Shown here: positions 47,086-55,564 of the stretch, one piece after another
Numbering within the stretch: position 1 is the first letter of the stretch
Layout of the letters: every line of letters starts with the position of its first letter
Origin: a virus
Length of the DNA stretch: 62,078 nt
Direction: 5' to 3' (one strand)
Virus record (IMG/VR): IMGVR_UViG_3300045425_000063
Span: 1-62,078 of that record
Notes under the pieces: model-generated
Databases searched by the model: none
What the model was told of the DNA's origin: nothing
Seen by the model: the letters and a program-made list of their open reading frames with translations, nothing else
Made by a program: the position numbers and the translations under genes

Positions 47086-48122
47086 TATACCATTTCCAAT
47101 GCTTCTTTATATACTTCTTCTAATATGTTAGATATAGTAGTTTTGCTCAGTTCACATTCACTTTCAGTGACATATCTTTGAAGAATGGAAAAAGTATCTT
47201 CAGTTTCAAATGCATCAAACTCTTCTAAATTTATAATTTGAAAGTTTTCAACAATTTTAATTTCGGCAATATTTGCACTATAAAGTTTATCTACAAATCT
47301 CTCAAATTGCTTAATGTCTGTTTTTTTACGAACAATTAAACGAACAATTTTATTTTCATACTCTCTTACATCAAATGTTTGATATGGAGTGTCTTCATAA
47401 TATATGTTATAGAACATACGATAAGGATTATCAATATGAAAGTGTTCTAATGTTTCAGTATCAAAAATAGTAAATCCACGCGGATCGTTTACATCATTCC
47501 AGTATATCTCGTAAGGATTGCCCAGATAGAATACAGTTCCATTGTCAGAACGAGTGTGGTAATGACCAGAAAATACCTTTTTGAAGTTTGAAAAAAGATT
47601 CGCTTCCAATCCATGTTCATTCATTACTAAGTTTCTATTTACCCTAAACCCTTGAAGTTCAAGGTGCCCCATTACAACAGTTGCTTTAGTATTCTTAATC
47701 AATTTAAATGAGTTATCTTGATTTTCAGAATTAATCCAAGGAAGAAGAAGAACATCTAATCCGTCAATATTAATTTCAGTTGGTTCAGAGTATGTCTTTA
47801 TGTTTGAGTAATCCCTGAGAAGAAGTTCCGGAGAATTTATCTTATTAGAATTTTTAAAGTAAACATCATGATTTCCTGTAATTAAATGAACCTTATACTT
47901 TAAAAGTGGTTCAAGTACAACTTTACGTGTCCAATCAAGACCAACAAAATCAATTGACTTACGACTATCAAAAGCATCTCCCATATGAATAACAGTTTCA
48001 ATCCCATACTGATCCAGCGTTGGGAAAAAAACATTATTATAGAATTGCTCAAAATAATCTTGAAAAAGTCTTGATGACTTTCTTGCTGACCAGTGAGTGT
48101 CTGTAAGTATAGCAATTTTCAT
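47085..48122 (-). CDS. 47: Recombination endonuclease subunit gp47 (Mre11-like)
   Basis: The 345-residue metallophosphoesterase has all motifs: ILTDTHW (D8, H10), VIHMGDAFDSRK, LITGNHDVYF and FSGHYHTRS. It is the nuclease partner of gp46. The length matches T4 gp47 (339). It follows gene 55 by one codon. Confidence 0.96.
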   Translation of the reverse strand: MKIAILTDTHWSARKSSRLFQDYFEQFYNNVFFPTLDQYGIETVIHMGDAFDSRKSIDFVGLDWTRKVVLEPLLKYKVHLITGNHDVYFKNSNKINSPELLLRDYSNIKTYSEPTEINIDGLDVLLLPWINSENQDNSFKLIKNTKATVVMGHLELQGFRVNRNLVMNEHGLEANLFSNFKKVFSGHYHTRSDNGTVFYLGNPYEIYWNDVNDPRGFTIFDTETLEHFHIDNPYRMFYNIYYEDTPYQTFDVREYENKIVRLIVRKKTDIKQFERFVDKLYSANIAEIKIVENFQIINLEEFDAFETEDTFSILQRYVTESECELSKTTISNILEEVYKEALEMV

Positions 48123-48662
48123 TTAGGAATTCATTTTTATATGAACGTTCTCCTTAATAGAATTATAGGTGGAATAATTGCCTCCGTCAATATGATTGTC
48201 ATCAGTAAATACTTCATCAAATCCAGTTCTTTCAAGAATCTTATTTTTGATTTCCAATTGCCTTTTTTCTTTTCCAATTCTACGAATAAATGCAAAGTGA
48301 ATAATTTGCGTAAAATAAGCAAAGGGGTTTTGAGATTTTTCTGGATTAAAATTATATAAATATTGAATACAATTTTCTATACCATCGGAAATCATATCAT
48401 CCTTAAACATATAATTTACAAAATTAGGTTTAAATGATAGATGAGTGGCAATCTTAAGAATACATTCCCCAATATAATTTGGTATTGGTGGTTTATTTGG
48501 ACTAGTCCACTTTTTCAATTGTTCATCAGTAATATCAGGTATTTCTTTTTCTGCCACTTCTCGCAATTTTCTTCTATACTCAATAAGTGCGGCCAAAAAC
48601 TCTTTATTATTTACATAGTGAACTGATCTTTTTCTTTTATTCATTACTGCTGTTGAAATCAT
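48123..48662 (-). CDS. 55: Late sigma factor gp55
   Basis: The 179-residue protein contains a sigma70 region 2-like core: MFKDDMISDGIENCIQYLYN, FNPEKSQNPFAYFTQIIHFA, FIRRIGKEKRQLE. gp55 binds host RNA polymerase and recognises TATAAATA late promoters, several of which occur in this window. Two sigma70-type promoters upstream (48689-48717, 48747-48775) would make it early. The start may be Met7 (48644). Confidence 0.93.
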   Translation of the reverse strand: MISTAVMNKRKRSVHYVNNKEFLAALIEYRRKLREVAEKEIPDITDEQLKKWTSPNKPPIPNYIGECILKIATHLSFKPNFVNYMFKDDMISDGIENCIQYLYNFNPEKSQNPFAYFTQIIHFAFIRRIGKEKRQLEIKNKILERTGFDEVFTDDNHIDGGNYSTYNSIKENVHIKMNS

Positions 48663-48688
48663 AAGAAGTTCTAATTTATTATGTAAAT

Positions 48689-48717
48689 ATTATAACACAT
48701 AATCATTCAAATAACAA
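48689..48717 (-). promoter_or_regulatory. Sigma70-type promoter for gene 55 (proximal)
   Basis: TTGTTA (48712-48717) and TATAAT (48689-48694), 17 bp apart on the minus strand, 27 bases upstream of the gene 55 start. Confidence 0.6.
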
Positions 48718-48721
48718 CCAC

Positions 48722-48751
48722 TTGACAGACCCATAGGAATGTATGTATAAT
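48722..48751 (+). promoter_or_regulatory. Plus-strand sigma70-type promoter facing the uvsW block
   Basis: Perfect TTGACA (48722-48727) and TATAAT (48746-48751), 18 bp apart on the plus strand. It would send RNA rightwards, antisense to the Sm-like gene and uvsW. Its -10 overlaps that of the distal minus-strand promoter, so one of the two could be fortuitous. Confidence 0.5.
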
Positions 48752-48863
48752 AGGCTTGTTGGTTTTGAAGGTCAAGTAAAGCTTCTATATTAATAAAGAT
48801 GATTATATTATAGAACATGTTTCCGAAGGAAACTATCACGAAGTGATATCTATGAATTCTTAA
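48744..48863 (+). pseudogene. Possible frameshifted small plus-strand gene
   Basis: Two adjacent plus-strand frames give protein-like sequence: from ATG 48744 MYNRLVGFEGQVKLLY (stop 48792-48794), and, one frame over, INKDDYIIEHVSEGNYHEVI ending at 48863. A single-base shift would join them into one ~40-residue product. It may be a remnant gene, a sequencing error, or chance. It is not counted as functional. Confidence 0.25.
48747..48775 (-). promoter_or_regulatory. Sigma70-type promoter for gene 55 (distal)
   Basis: TTGACC (48770-48775) and TATTAT (48747-48752), 17 bp apart on the minus strand, about 85 bases upstream of the gene 55 start. Confidence 0.6.
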
Positions 48864-49239
48864 ATATTTTCTCCAATAGTTCTTTAGCATCATGTACATT
48901 TGCAAGGTATCCCATTTTCCTTGATACATTAGGTCTCTGGTTCTTTATATCATCAATTCTTTGTACAAAAGATTGATGTATCATAATCATCTCAATATCA
49001 CTTGTTTCACTCATAGTAATTATATCATCCATTTTTATTACAAACATATCTTCCGTTGTAGTTTTCATCCAAGGTTCTATTTTATATCCAGAGGAATCTC
49101 CCCGTCCTTTCACACTTGTAAGCATAATTGGGTTTGTTACAATTAAAGTTATTTTATTTTCTTCATCGCATGGGAGAACACGAGCAAATATCTCTTCTCC
49201 GGTGTTTAATTTAATTGATGCATAAAAGTCATCTTCCAT
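48850..49239 (-). CDS. Sm-like protein of unknown function
   Basis: The 129-residue protein (MEDDFYASIKLNTGEEIFAR, LIVTNPIML, YKIEPWMKTTTEDMFVIKMD) has the Sm-like order of strands: residues for 'GE.I.A.V' first, then the 'nP..m' strand and the 'PW' loop. It resembles the two proteins near gene 43. It lies one base after uvsW. A role in RNA binding is possible but unproven. Confidence 0.7.
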   Translation of the reverse strand: MEDDFYASIKLNTGEEIFARVLPCDEENKITLIVTNPIMLTSVKGRGDSSGYKIEPWMKTTTEDMFVIKMDDIITMSETSDIEMIMIHQSFVQRIDDIKNQRPNVSRKMGYLANVHDAKELLEKIFKNS

Positions 49240-49240
49240 A

Positions 49241-50716
49241 TTATTCTTTTAGATTGATTGTTATTATTTCGTAATTAAAATCTTCTTCAGTATAAATCTT
49301 AACTCTTTCTATAAAGTGATTCAATGTATAATTTTTTCTTGAATTATAAGTACAATCGTCAGAAATATCATAAAGAGTTGCTTTATCTTTATTACTTCCT
49401 TTTCTTAAAACTCTACCAATTGACTGTAAATTACGAATTCTTGATTTGCTTGGTGAAGCAAAAATTACATTATGTAAATTTTTAATTGAAATTCCTGTAC
49501 TAAACACACCGTAAGAAGCAACGATTATTGCGTTGTTCTCTCTTTCCGTAATCTCTCTTACCAGTTCTCTTTCTTGAACATCAACACCACCATGAACAAA
49601 AAATACTTTACGATTATCATCACTACCATTATTTATGAGTTTATATAAGGGCAGTCCATGAGTTTCCACTCTTGAAAATAAAATTAACGTATTTCCTTTG
49701 ATGTCAAGAGAAAGATTTTTAATGAAGTTGTTTCTTTTCTCGTTGGTGATAAGAAATTGAATTTCATCCTCATACTTATCAAACTTTTGAGGAGTATGTT
49801 TTAAAACCAAACAATGAATATCTAACTGCGATGCTCTTCCCTTTTCAATTAGTTCTTTAGTTCCTACTGCTTTATATGATGGACCAAATAATCCAGAAAT
49901 AACCCACTCATGAGTTTGTGAGTCTTTTCCTCCATTAGAAAGTGTACCAGTAAATCCAAACCGATACTTTGCATTATGTGATTTCTTCATAATGTCAATA
50001 AGACTTTTACTTTTACATCCATGACACTCATCAACAATTACGCAATCATAATTTTCAAAAAAAGATTTATCTAATTTATGAATACTTTGCCAAGTTGAAA
50101 GAGTGATTGGTGAATTAGTATCTTTTTCTTGTCCATAATAAATCATATGACAATGATTCTCTGGATCCCACCCATACTCAGACCAATCTTTAAACATTTG
50201 ATGAATCAAAGATGTTGTAGGGAATACAACTAATATTTTAAATCCTTTTGTTGCATAATACCTTACAATTGAGTAAATCATATAAGATTTACCTGAAGAT
50301 GTTGCTGAAATAATTGTTTTTCTATTATATCTTAAACATTCATAGACAGCATTTATTTGATAATCATAAGGTGAGAGATTGGAAATATGAGTCATATAAC
50401 CAGACACTCCCTCTGGCGTTATTTCATCATTTACTTCAAACGGAAGTCCATAGTACTTATTATCACGAAACTCATAGGTGTATCCGTGATTTTTAATTTT
50501 TGCTATAACTTTATCTAAAAGTCCAGTATATATTTCTCCTGTAGCAGTGCTCAGTAGTTTTATTTCTCCATCCCACCGCTTTCCCCTATACTGTGGCATA
50601 AACTTTGCCGATTCTACAGTAAAAGTAAAGTATGGTGCTAATTCATATAAGATATGAGGATCGCATTCTAACTTTATGAAAACCTCATTCTTTTTAGATA
50701 TAACTACGTCACTCAT
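49241..50716 (-). CDS. uvsW: UvsW RNA-DNA/DNA helicase
   Basis: The 491-residue SF2 helicase has motif I SATSSGKSYM, motif II CVIVDECHGCKS (DECH), motif III FGFTGTLSNGG and motif VI QSIGRVLRKGSNKD. In T4 UvsW unwinds R-loops and branched DNA, switching replication from origin-dependent to recombination-dependent. The length matches T4 UvsW. Confidence 0.96.
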   Translation of the reverse strand: MSDVVISKKNEVFIKLECDPHILYELAPYFTFTVESAKFMPQYRGKRWDGEIKLLSTATGEIYTGLLDKVIAKIKNHGYTYEFRDNKYYGLPFEVNDEITPEGVSGYMTHISNLSPYDYQINAVYECLRYNRKTIISATSSGKSYMIYSIVRYYATKGFKILVVFPTTSLIHQMFKDWSEYGWDPENHCHMIYYGQEKDTNSPITLSTWQSIHKLDKSFFENYDCVIVDECHGCKSKSLIDIMKKSHNAKYRFGFTGTLSNGGKDSQTHEWVISGLFGPSYKAVGTKELIEKGRASQLDIHCLVLKHTPQKFDKYEDEIQFLITNEKRNNFIKNLSLDIKGNTLILFSRVETHGLPLYKLINNGSDDNRKVFFVHGGVDVQERELVREITERENNAIIVASYGVFSTGISIKNLHNVIFASPSKSRIRNLQSIGRVLRKGSNKDKATLYDISDDCTYNSRKNYTLNHFIERVKIYTEEDFNYEIITINLKE

Positions 50717-50748
50717 AGAATAATCAATTTCTATGAGTATTTATTGTA

Positions 50749-51183
50749 TCACCCTAACCCACTTGCAAATTTTTGAAAATCAATTGCATTTTTTATTTGG
50801 TAATTTCTATTATGAATCATCTTTAAAATATCTTGAAGATAACTTAACATTACATCATAATATTCTACTTTTAGAGATGATTGAGAAAGAATTTCATCTG
50901 CATCCATATATTTTTGAAGAGTGTCTTTATCTCTTATTTTTTTAGGAAATGGATTTTCTACATAAACATCAGGATCTGCTTTTCCTGTGTAGTACTCATA
51001 CTTTTGATGTCTTATATTTCTTTTCTGTTGTTCTGCTTTCTTTTTAAGAAGCAATATATTATTAAACATATCGTGATACTTTGCATGAAGCGAAGGAGTG
51101 TTTAAAGATTCTGTGTGCAAATTATCTGGATCTATTATTGAATCTTTTTCCCACATCTCCTGTATTTTTTCAAGGTCAATCAT
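50749..51183 (-). CDS. uvsY: UvsY recombination mediator
   Basis: The 144-residue protein (MIDLEKIQEMWEKDSIIDPD, QKRNIRHQKYEYYTGKADPD, LQDILKMIHNRNYQIKNAID) follows T4 UvsY along its length, including the YYTGKAD/YYSGRGD element. UvsY loads UvsX on gp32-coated single strands. It lies between uvsW and gene 3. Confidence 0.93.
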   Translation of the reverse strand: MIDLEKIQEMWEKDSIIDPDNLHTESLNTPSLHAKYHDMFNNILLLKKKAEQQKRNIRHQKYEYYTGKADPDVYVENPFPKKIRDKDTLQKYMDADEILSQSSLKVEYYDVMLSYLQDILKMIHNRNYQIKNAIDFQKFASGLG

Positions 51184-51186
51184 AGT

Positions 51187-51747
51187 TTATTTTGTTGGAT
51201 TTAATGGATTTCCTATCCTATCTACTATATTATACATCATATATTTAAATGATACATCTGCGGTAAAATATTCTTCATCAGCGGTTGTAGCGTCAAACTG
51301 TAAAGTACTTAATTGATACGGAAACATTGAACTAAATTTAATATTAAAATTAAAATTTTTGTTACTGTTTAGAACAAGTAAAGTACCATCAGAGTATAGA
51401 TTCATTTGAGAATTATATGGTTGCTCAAATTTTTCATTTGAGTTTTGCCAATCATATATTTCTTTAAGTGATTCTGGAAATCCAAGACCTCTCATCCAGT
51501 TTTGAATTTCCATATAATTTTCAAGATTTTCATCTACAAGGAATCGTAGAGTGAAATCTTCAAATTCCATTTTATCTCCAGGAACTGGGATGTCATTTAA
51601 ATAATTTGGTTGCGTTGCAACTCCTAAAGTGATTGATGGTATATTAGCGGTATTTGAAAAAAAAGCAACTTTAGGTGCTCTATTGAGGGTGAATTTAAAT
51701 CCAACTGAGGATAAAAAATTTCTATTTTCTATTTGACCTTTGAACAT
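51187..51747 (-). CDS. 3: Tail completion and sheath stabiliser protein gp3
   Basis: The 186-residue protein (MFKGQIENRNFLSSVGFKFT, GVATQPNYLNDIPVPGDKME, DFTLRFLVDENLENYMEIQN) has the fold pattern shared by gp3 and tail-tube proteins. Its place between gene 23 and uvsY is that of gene 3 in T4-like cyanophages. gp3 caps the tail tube and sheath at the neck end. Length is close to T4 gp3 (176). Confidence 0.75.
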   Translation of the reverse strand: MFKGQIENRNFLSSVGFKFTLNRAPKVAFFSNTANIPSITLGVATQPNYLNDIPVPGDKMEFEDFTLRFLVDENLENYMEIQNWMRGLGFPESLKEIYDWQNSNEKFEQPYNSQMNLYSDGTLLVLNSNKNFNFNIKFSSMFPYQLSTLQFDATTADEEYFTADVSFKYMMYNIVDRIGNPLNPTK

Positions 51748-51792
51748 TGTTTTTCAACTATTTAGTTCTTAATTTGAAAAAAAATTGACAAT

Positions 51793-51816
51793 AAAAAAGG
51801 GAGGATTTCTCCTCCC
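51793..51816 (-). terminator. Intrinsic terminator of gene 23
   Basis: Stem GGGAGGA/TCCTCCC (51799-51805 with 51810-51816, 4-base loop) followed on the minus strand by six T residues. A CTAAATA late-promoter-like motif for gene 3 follows. Confidence 0.92.
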
Positions 51817-51841
51817 GGTATTGTTTAATCTCAAATGAGAC

Positions 51842-53269
51842 TCACATAAGATTTTTAACAAGTACACGACGGTAGTAAGTATTGCTACTTGCAGTAATTC
51901 TACCGAGACCTTGAGCACCGCCTTCCGCGAATGGATTAGCAACAAGACCATAACGGGTCTTAAATCCAATTTTTGGTTGGAAGCTGTTCTCACCAACGGC
52001 ACGAACCATTTGGAGAGGAACATAAGGACAATAGAATAGACCAGCGTCATAAGGTGAAGAACCCTTATAACCAACAACATAATATTGGTTTGAACTTACG
52101 TTCGCAGCATAAGGATCAATATAGACGCGGAACTTGCCGAGTAGAACACCAGCAAAGGTGTTACCAGTGTCATCTACGTTGAGGTTTGCATTTAGAGCAG
52201 GAGTGTAATCAAGTACACCAGCCATGCTTAGTGCAGAAGCAACGTCAGCAGAACACATAATAACATTACCCTTCCCTCTACGAGTTTGCTGGGCGATAGC
52301 GTTAGCATCACGCTCAATCTGGAAGAGTAGACCCTTGAACTTCTCAACGCTCCAACGACCGTTTGAGTCAACGTCAAGGTCAAATACGCCAGCAGTTGCT
52401 ACGTTTGCTTGAGCACCAGGCTTAGCAACCTTGTAGATGGTACGAATTACTTCTCTATTGATTTCCGCAAGGATTTCAGTAGAAAGAATATTCGCAAGTT
52501 CTGCTTCGGCGTTTAGACCGTGAATTGCCTTAAGGTCCTGAGCAAGTTCAAGTGAATACTCGGCCTTTAGTGCTCTTGACTTCGCTTCAACTAGAACTTT
52601 CTCAATAGAGAAGTTCATTTCGTTGAACTGAGGACCACCATCCTGACCTAGTGCTTCAGAATCGGCAGTCTGCATACCCTGACCAGTCTTATAAGACAAC
52701 TGACCATTAGGATTAAGAAGACCTGGATTATCATTAGAACTACCAGTAACAACACTTGCGTTGGTAGTACCGAAACCTACCGCAACACCATCATCAGATG
52801 CTCCAGTATAATTACCTTGAGTTGCACTAAAATCACTGTTCTGAGCAGAGAAAGATGAGTTTACTTCGTTGTAGAAGGTTTCATCACCAGTGGTACGATT
52901 AGTACCATAGCGTGAACGCATAGCAAAGATAAGACCAGTAGGTCCGGTCATTGGTTGAACGCCAGCGAGGTCATAAGCGACCAAGTTAGGCATTGAGCGT
53001 CTAATTAGTGAAATTAGAACTGGATCAAAACCTGCAACTGGACCTTCAGGTTGAGATGTACCACTGAAACCACTGGTTCCAGCAGACATAGTTGGAGATT
53101 CAGTAAGGAATTCTCCGTGTGAGAAAGAATTCTGCTCTCTTAAAAATTTTTCTTGGTTCTCTAGCAAGACAGCGGTTACAGCCTTTCTGTGTGAATCTTT
53201 GATTGGATCAAGACCCTCATAGTTCAGAAGTGGTGCCCACTTTTCTTGCAATCTTTCTGATTGAAACAT
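51842..53269 (-). CDS. 23: Major capsid protein gp23
   Basis: The 475-residue protein has SPTMSAGTSGFSGTSQPEGP and FDPVLISLIRRSMPNLVAYD, AGVQPMTGPTGLIFAMRSRY and the C-terminal GFKTRYGLVANPF. Probable gp21 cleavage is after E57 (FLTE-SPTM), matching the T4 gp23 to gp23* step. It forms the head lattice. The residue 59-84 motif recurs in the small protein at 24111-24341. Confidence 0.97.
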   Translation of the reverse strand: MFQSERLQEKWAPLLNYEGLDPIKDSHRKAVTAVLLENQEKFLREQNSFSHGEFLTESPTMSAGTSGFSGTSQPEGPVAGFDPVLISLIRRSMPNLVAYDLAGVQPMTGPTGLIFAMRSRYGTNRTTGDETFYNEVNSSFSAQNSDFSATQGNYTGASDDGVAVGFGTTNASVVTGSSNDNPGLLNPNGQLSYKTGQGMQTADSEALGQDGGPQFNEMNFSIEKVLVEAKSRALKAEYSLELAQDLKAIHGLNAEAELANILSTEILAEINREVIRTIYKVAKPGAQANVATAGVFDLDVDSNGRWSVEKFKGLLFQIERDANAIAQQTRRGKGNVIMCSADVASALSMAGVLDYTPALNANLNVDDTGNTFAGVLLGKFRVYIDPYAANVSSNQYYVVGYKGSSPYDAGLFYCPYVPLQMVRAVGENSFQPKIGFKTRYGLVANPFAEGGAQGLGRITASSNTYYRRVLVKNLM

Positions 53270-53323
53270 TGCCTTTTACCTCTGTAAAAAATTGAAATTG
53301 TTTTGTTTGATTAAATATTAAAT

Positions 53324-54544
53324 TCAGCGTTTTGCAACTGCTGAAAGAGTCCTCAAGTAAGCATTCATTGTATCTGAGTGAAACTCAGTTGCAACGTCTA
53401 CTCCTTCAGATAATGTTTCAGTTGTTGCTGATGGAGCAACTATTCTTGAAGGAAAATATGATTCCTTCAAAGTCTCCAGTTTTCCACGATATTCTGCCTC
53501 ACTCTCAAACTCTACACTTTCGGAAAGTGAAGCGAGCTTTTCCTTCTGAGTGGTCGCAAGACCTTCAGAAATTTCATCAAAGATTCTATCAGCAACCGAC
53601 TCTGAGAGGCGCTTGTTGAGTTGAATATTTCTCTCAATTTGCTCGTTGAGTTTAGTCTCCATATCATCAAGTTTTTCTACCATATTCTCAAGTACATCAT
53701 ATTTTTCTTCAGGGATTTCTACATAATGTTCTTCAAAAAGTTGCTTGAGACCACCAAGGAATGACTCAGTGAGTTCTTCCTTGAGACCTGTCTCAATAGC
53801 AAGAGTGTTTTCATCTACCCACTCTTCAGCAACATACTCTAGATAAGCGTCTAGGCGCTCTTCTAGTTCTTCTTTGATTACTTGAACTTCTTCTACTAGT
53901 TTATCTTCGTATTGAACTTCAAGTGACTCACGGATTTCATTAACTTTTGAACGAAGAGCAGATTCAAAAATCACTCTTGCTTTTTCTTGGAACTCTTCGG
54001 AGAGATCTTCGCCATGAAGTAGAGCATTGACATCTTCTTCAATGTCAAACTCTTCTTTCTTCATTTCATCTTCATCATCTTCATCTTCTTCATCATCATC
54101 TTCATCATCATTTTCATCATCTTCGTCGTTATTATTTTTCTTAGACTTTTTATTACCTTTCTCTTCATCTTCTTCAGAGATTAAATCCTCATCTTCAGAA
54201 TCTTCTTCTGAAATAAGATCTTCATCTTCCAATTCTTCTTCTTCCTTTACGGCATCAGATTTCTTAAGACCCTTCATAGGATCAGCGCCCTTTGCACCTT
54301 TATTTACTACATCTTTAACTTGCTTAAGACCAGAACCAGCATCTTTAAGTTGTGCTGAATTGTCATCTGGTCTATAATTATCTGGAGTAGGACCACCTAA
54401 ATCTTCCCAACTACCAGTTTGACCAGCAACTGCTCCAGGTGCAAGTTTGGGCATTGGATCCCCTGCTTTTGCGTTAGCATTTATAGCAGTTCTGGATTGC
54501 TTTGTGCCTGATTCCATTTCCTGTAAGTTTTTACCACGAGACAT
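53324..54544 (-). CDS. 22: Prohead scaffold protein gp22
   Basis: The 406-residue protein has an N-terminal Gly/Ala/Pro-rich part, a very acidic segment (about 100-165) with a direct repeat of EDEDLISEED, and a long helical C-terminal part (170-406) with several [IL]xE sites. Scaffold gp22 forms the prohead core and is degraded by gp21. A TATAAATA promoter lies 40 bases upstream. It is longer than T4 gp22 (269), mainly from the acidic insert. Confidence 0.9.
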   Translation of the reverse strand: MSRGKNLQEMESGTKQSRTAINANAKAGDPMPKLAPGAVAGQTGSWEDLGGPTPDNYRPDDNSAQLKDAGSGLKQVKDVVNKGAKGADPMKGLKKSDAVKEEEELEDEDLISEEDSEDEDLISEEDEEKGNKKSKKNNNDEDDENDDEDDDEEDEDDEDEMKKEEFDIEEDVNALLHGEDLSEEFQEKARVIFESALRSKVNEIRESLEVQYEDKLVEEVQVIKEELEERLDAYLEYVAEEWVDENTLAIETGLKEELTESFLGGLKQLFEEHYVEIPEEKYDVLENMVEKLDDMETKLNEQIERNIQLNKRLSESVADRIFDEISEGLATTQKEKLASLSESVEFESEAEYRGKLETLKESYFPSRIVAPSATTETLSEGVDVATEFHSDTMNAYLRTLSAVAKR

Positions 54545-54583
54545 TTGAAACTCTCCGTTTTAACCTTTGTTAATAACTATATT

Positions 54584-54591
54584 TATTTATA
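54584..54591 (-). promoter_or_regulatory. T4-type late promoter for gene 22
   Basis: TATAAATA on the minus strand, 40 bases before the gene 22 start, close to the end of gene 21. Confidence 0.8.
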
Positions 54592-54601
54592 ATTTAAGAA
54601 A

Positions 54602-55249
54602 TTACAATGAATTTAAGAAGTCATTGAATAAATTTAATTTATTCTCTTCTAGTTGTTTAGAATCTACTAAAGTATTAATTCTTTTATGTATTCTTGAAAC
54701 TTTTTGCTCAAGAACACCATTATTCCATACCCACTCAACACCTTCCATAATTCCCGAAACGAAAGCATCGGGTGCAGAGGGGTCTGCAACAATATCAGCG
54801 GCGGTGGCAAGCATAAAATCCTCACCAACTTCTTTGTAACCTTTATTGTTTTCCCTTAGTGATCCAATACCACGAGAGGAAACTCCAAGACAAACACCAT
54901 CACCAAGAAGTGATTCGGCAATTTTACCCATAGGAGTTGATAAAATTTGCGCCTTCCCAATCCAAGTATTACCCTTTTGCTCAAGGCAAACAATTTTATG
55001 AGAAACACGATCAAGATTCACGGTAGGTCCATCTGGGTGACCTAGTTCTCCAAGAGCACGACCTTTTTGAATATAGTTTTCATTATAACGCTTTACTTCT
55101 CTTTCCATAATAGAAAAAGGATACATTCTTCCATTTCTATTTACGCATTCAGATTGTAAAAAAGGTCCTGTTATATAAAGTCTTTTGTTACTACCAGTAC
55201 CTTCTGTAAGAACTTCAACCTTTTCTATCTCTTCGGTGATTAGTTTCAT
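54602..55249 (-). CDS. 21: Prohead core protease gp21
   Basis: The 215-residue serine protease has NRNGRMYPFSIMEREVKRYN, GELGHPDGPTVNLDRVSHKI (catalytic His) and GVCLGVSSRGIGSL (catalytic Ser). It cuts gp22, gp23, internal proteins and itself at [IL]xE sites during head maturation. Length and motif order agree with T4 gp21 (212). Confidence 0.95.
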   Translation of the reverse strand: MKLITEEIEKVEVLTEGTGSNKRLYITGPFLQSECVNRNGRMYPFSIMEREVKRYNENYIQKGRALGELGHPDGPTVNLDRVSHKIVCLEQKGNTWIGKAQILSTPMGKIAESLLGDGVCLGVSSRGIGSLRENNKGYKEVGEDFMLATAADIVADPSAPDAFVSGIMEGVEWVWNNGVLEQKVSRIHKRINTLVDSKQLEENKLNLFNDFLNSL

Positions 55250-55253
55250 TTTC

Positions 55254-55520
55254 TTAGTTGGTAAATCCTACTTGGTTTGCTTGAATAGCAACAGACGTAA
55301 AAATTACATCCGTTGAAAGTTTTTCCAAAAATTCAACTCCATTTGCTGGAATAGCAAAAGATAAGGTAGTTGCGGCTCCAACAGAAGATGAAATACTTAC
55401 AGTTGAAATACCTGCAGTATTATTAAACAAACGAACACAAGTTGCCGCTCCAATACTTGTCGCTGCCCCAGCATTTGTTGCAGTTGAAACTACATTTCCA
55501 ATTATTTTAGTTCGTTGCAT
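55254..55520 (-). CDS. Small virion-type protein
   Basis: The 88-residue protein (MQRTKIIGNVVSTATNAGAA, SVGAATTLSFAIPANGVEFL) is rich in Ala, Thr, Ser and Val and predicted all-beta. It has a TATAAATA promoter 25 bases upstream and sits between gene 21 and a larger structural gene. It is probably a head decoration or accessory protein. Confidence 0.6.
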   Translation of the reverse strand: MQRTKIIGNVVSTATNAGAATSIGAATCVRLFNNTAGISTVSISSSVGAATTLSFAIPANGVEFLEKLSTDVIFTSVAIQANQVGFTN

Positions 55521-55544
55521 TATTTTACGATGTTCTATATTATC

Positions 55545-55552
55545 TATTTATA
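55545..55552 (-). promoter_or_regulatory. T4-type late promoter
   Basis: TATAAATA on the minus strand, 25 bases before the small virion-type gene. Confidence 0.8.
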
Positions 55553-55564
55553 ATTTAATAATAA

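Noticed and set aside
48690-48929. 79-codon minus-strand frame before gene 55
   Set aside because: It overlaps the end of the Sm-like gene and covers the gene 55 promoters; composition is not protein-like.
54027-54377. Plus-strand frame encoding a serine-rich protein
   Set aside because: It is the complement of the acidic GAA/GAT-rich part of gene 22; poly-Ser arises from TCT/TCA repeats.
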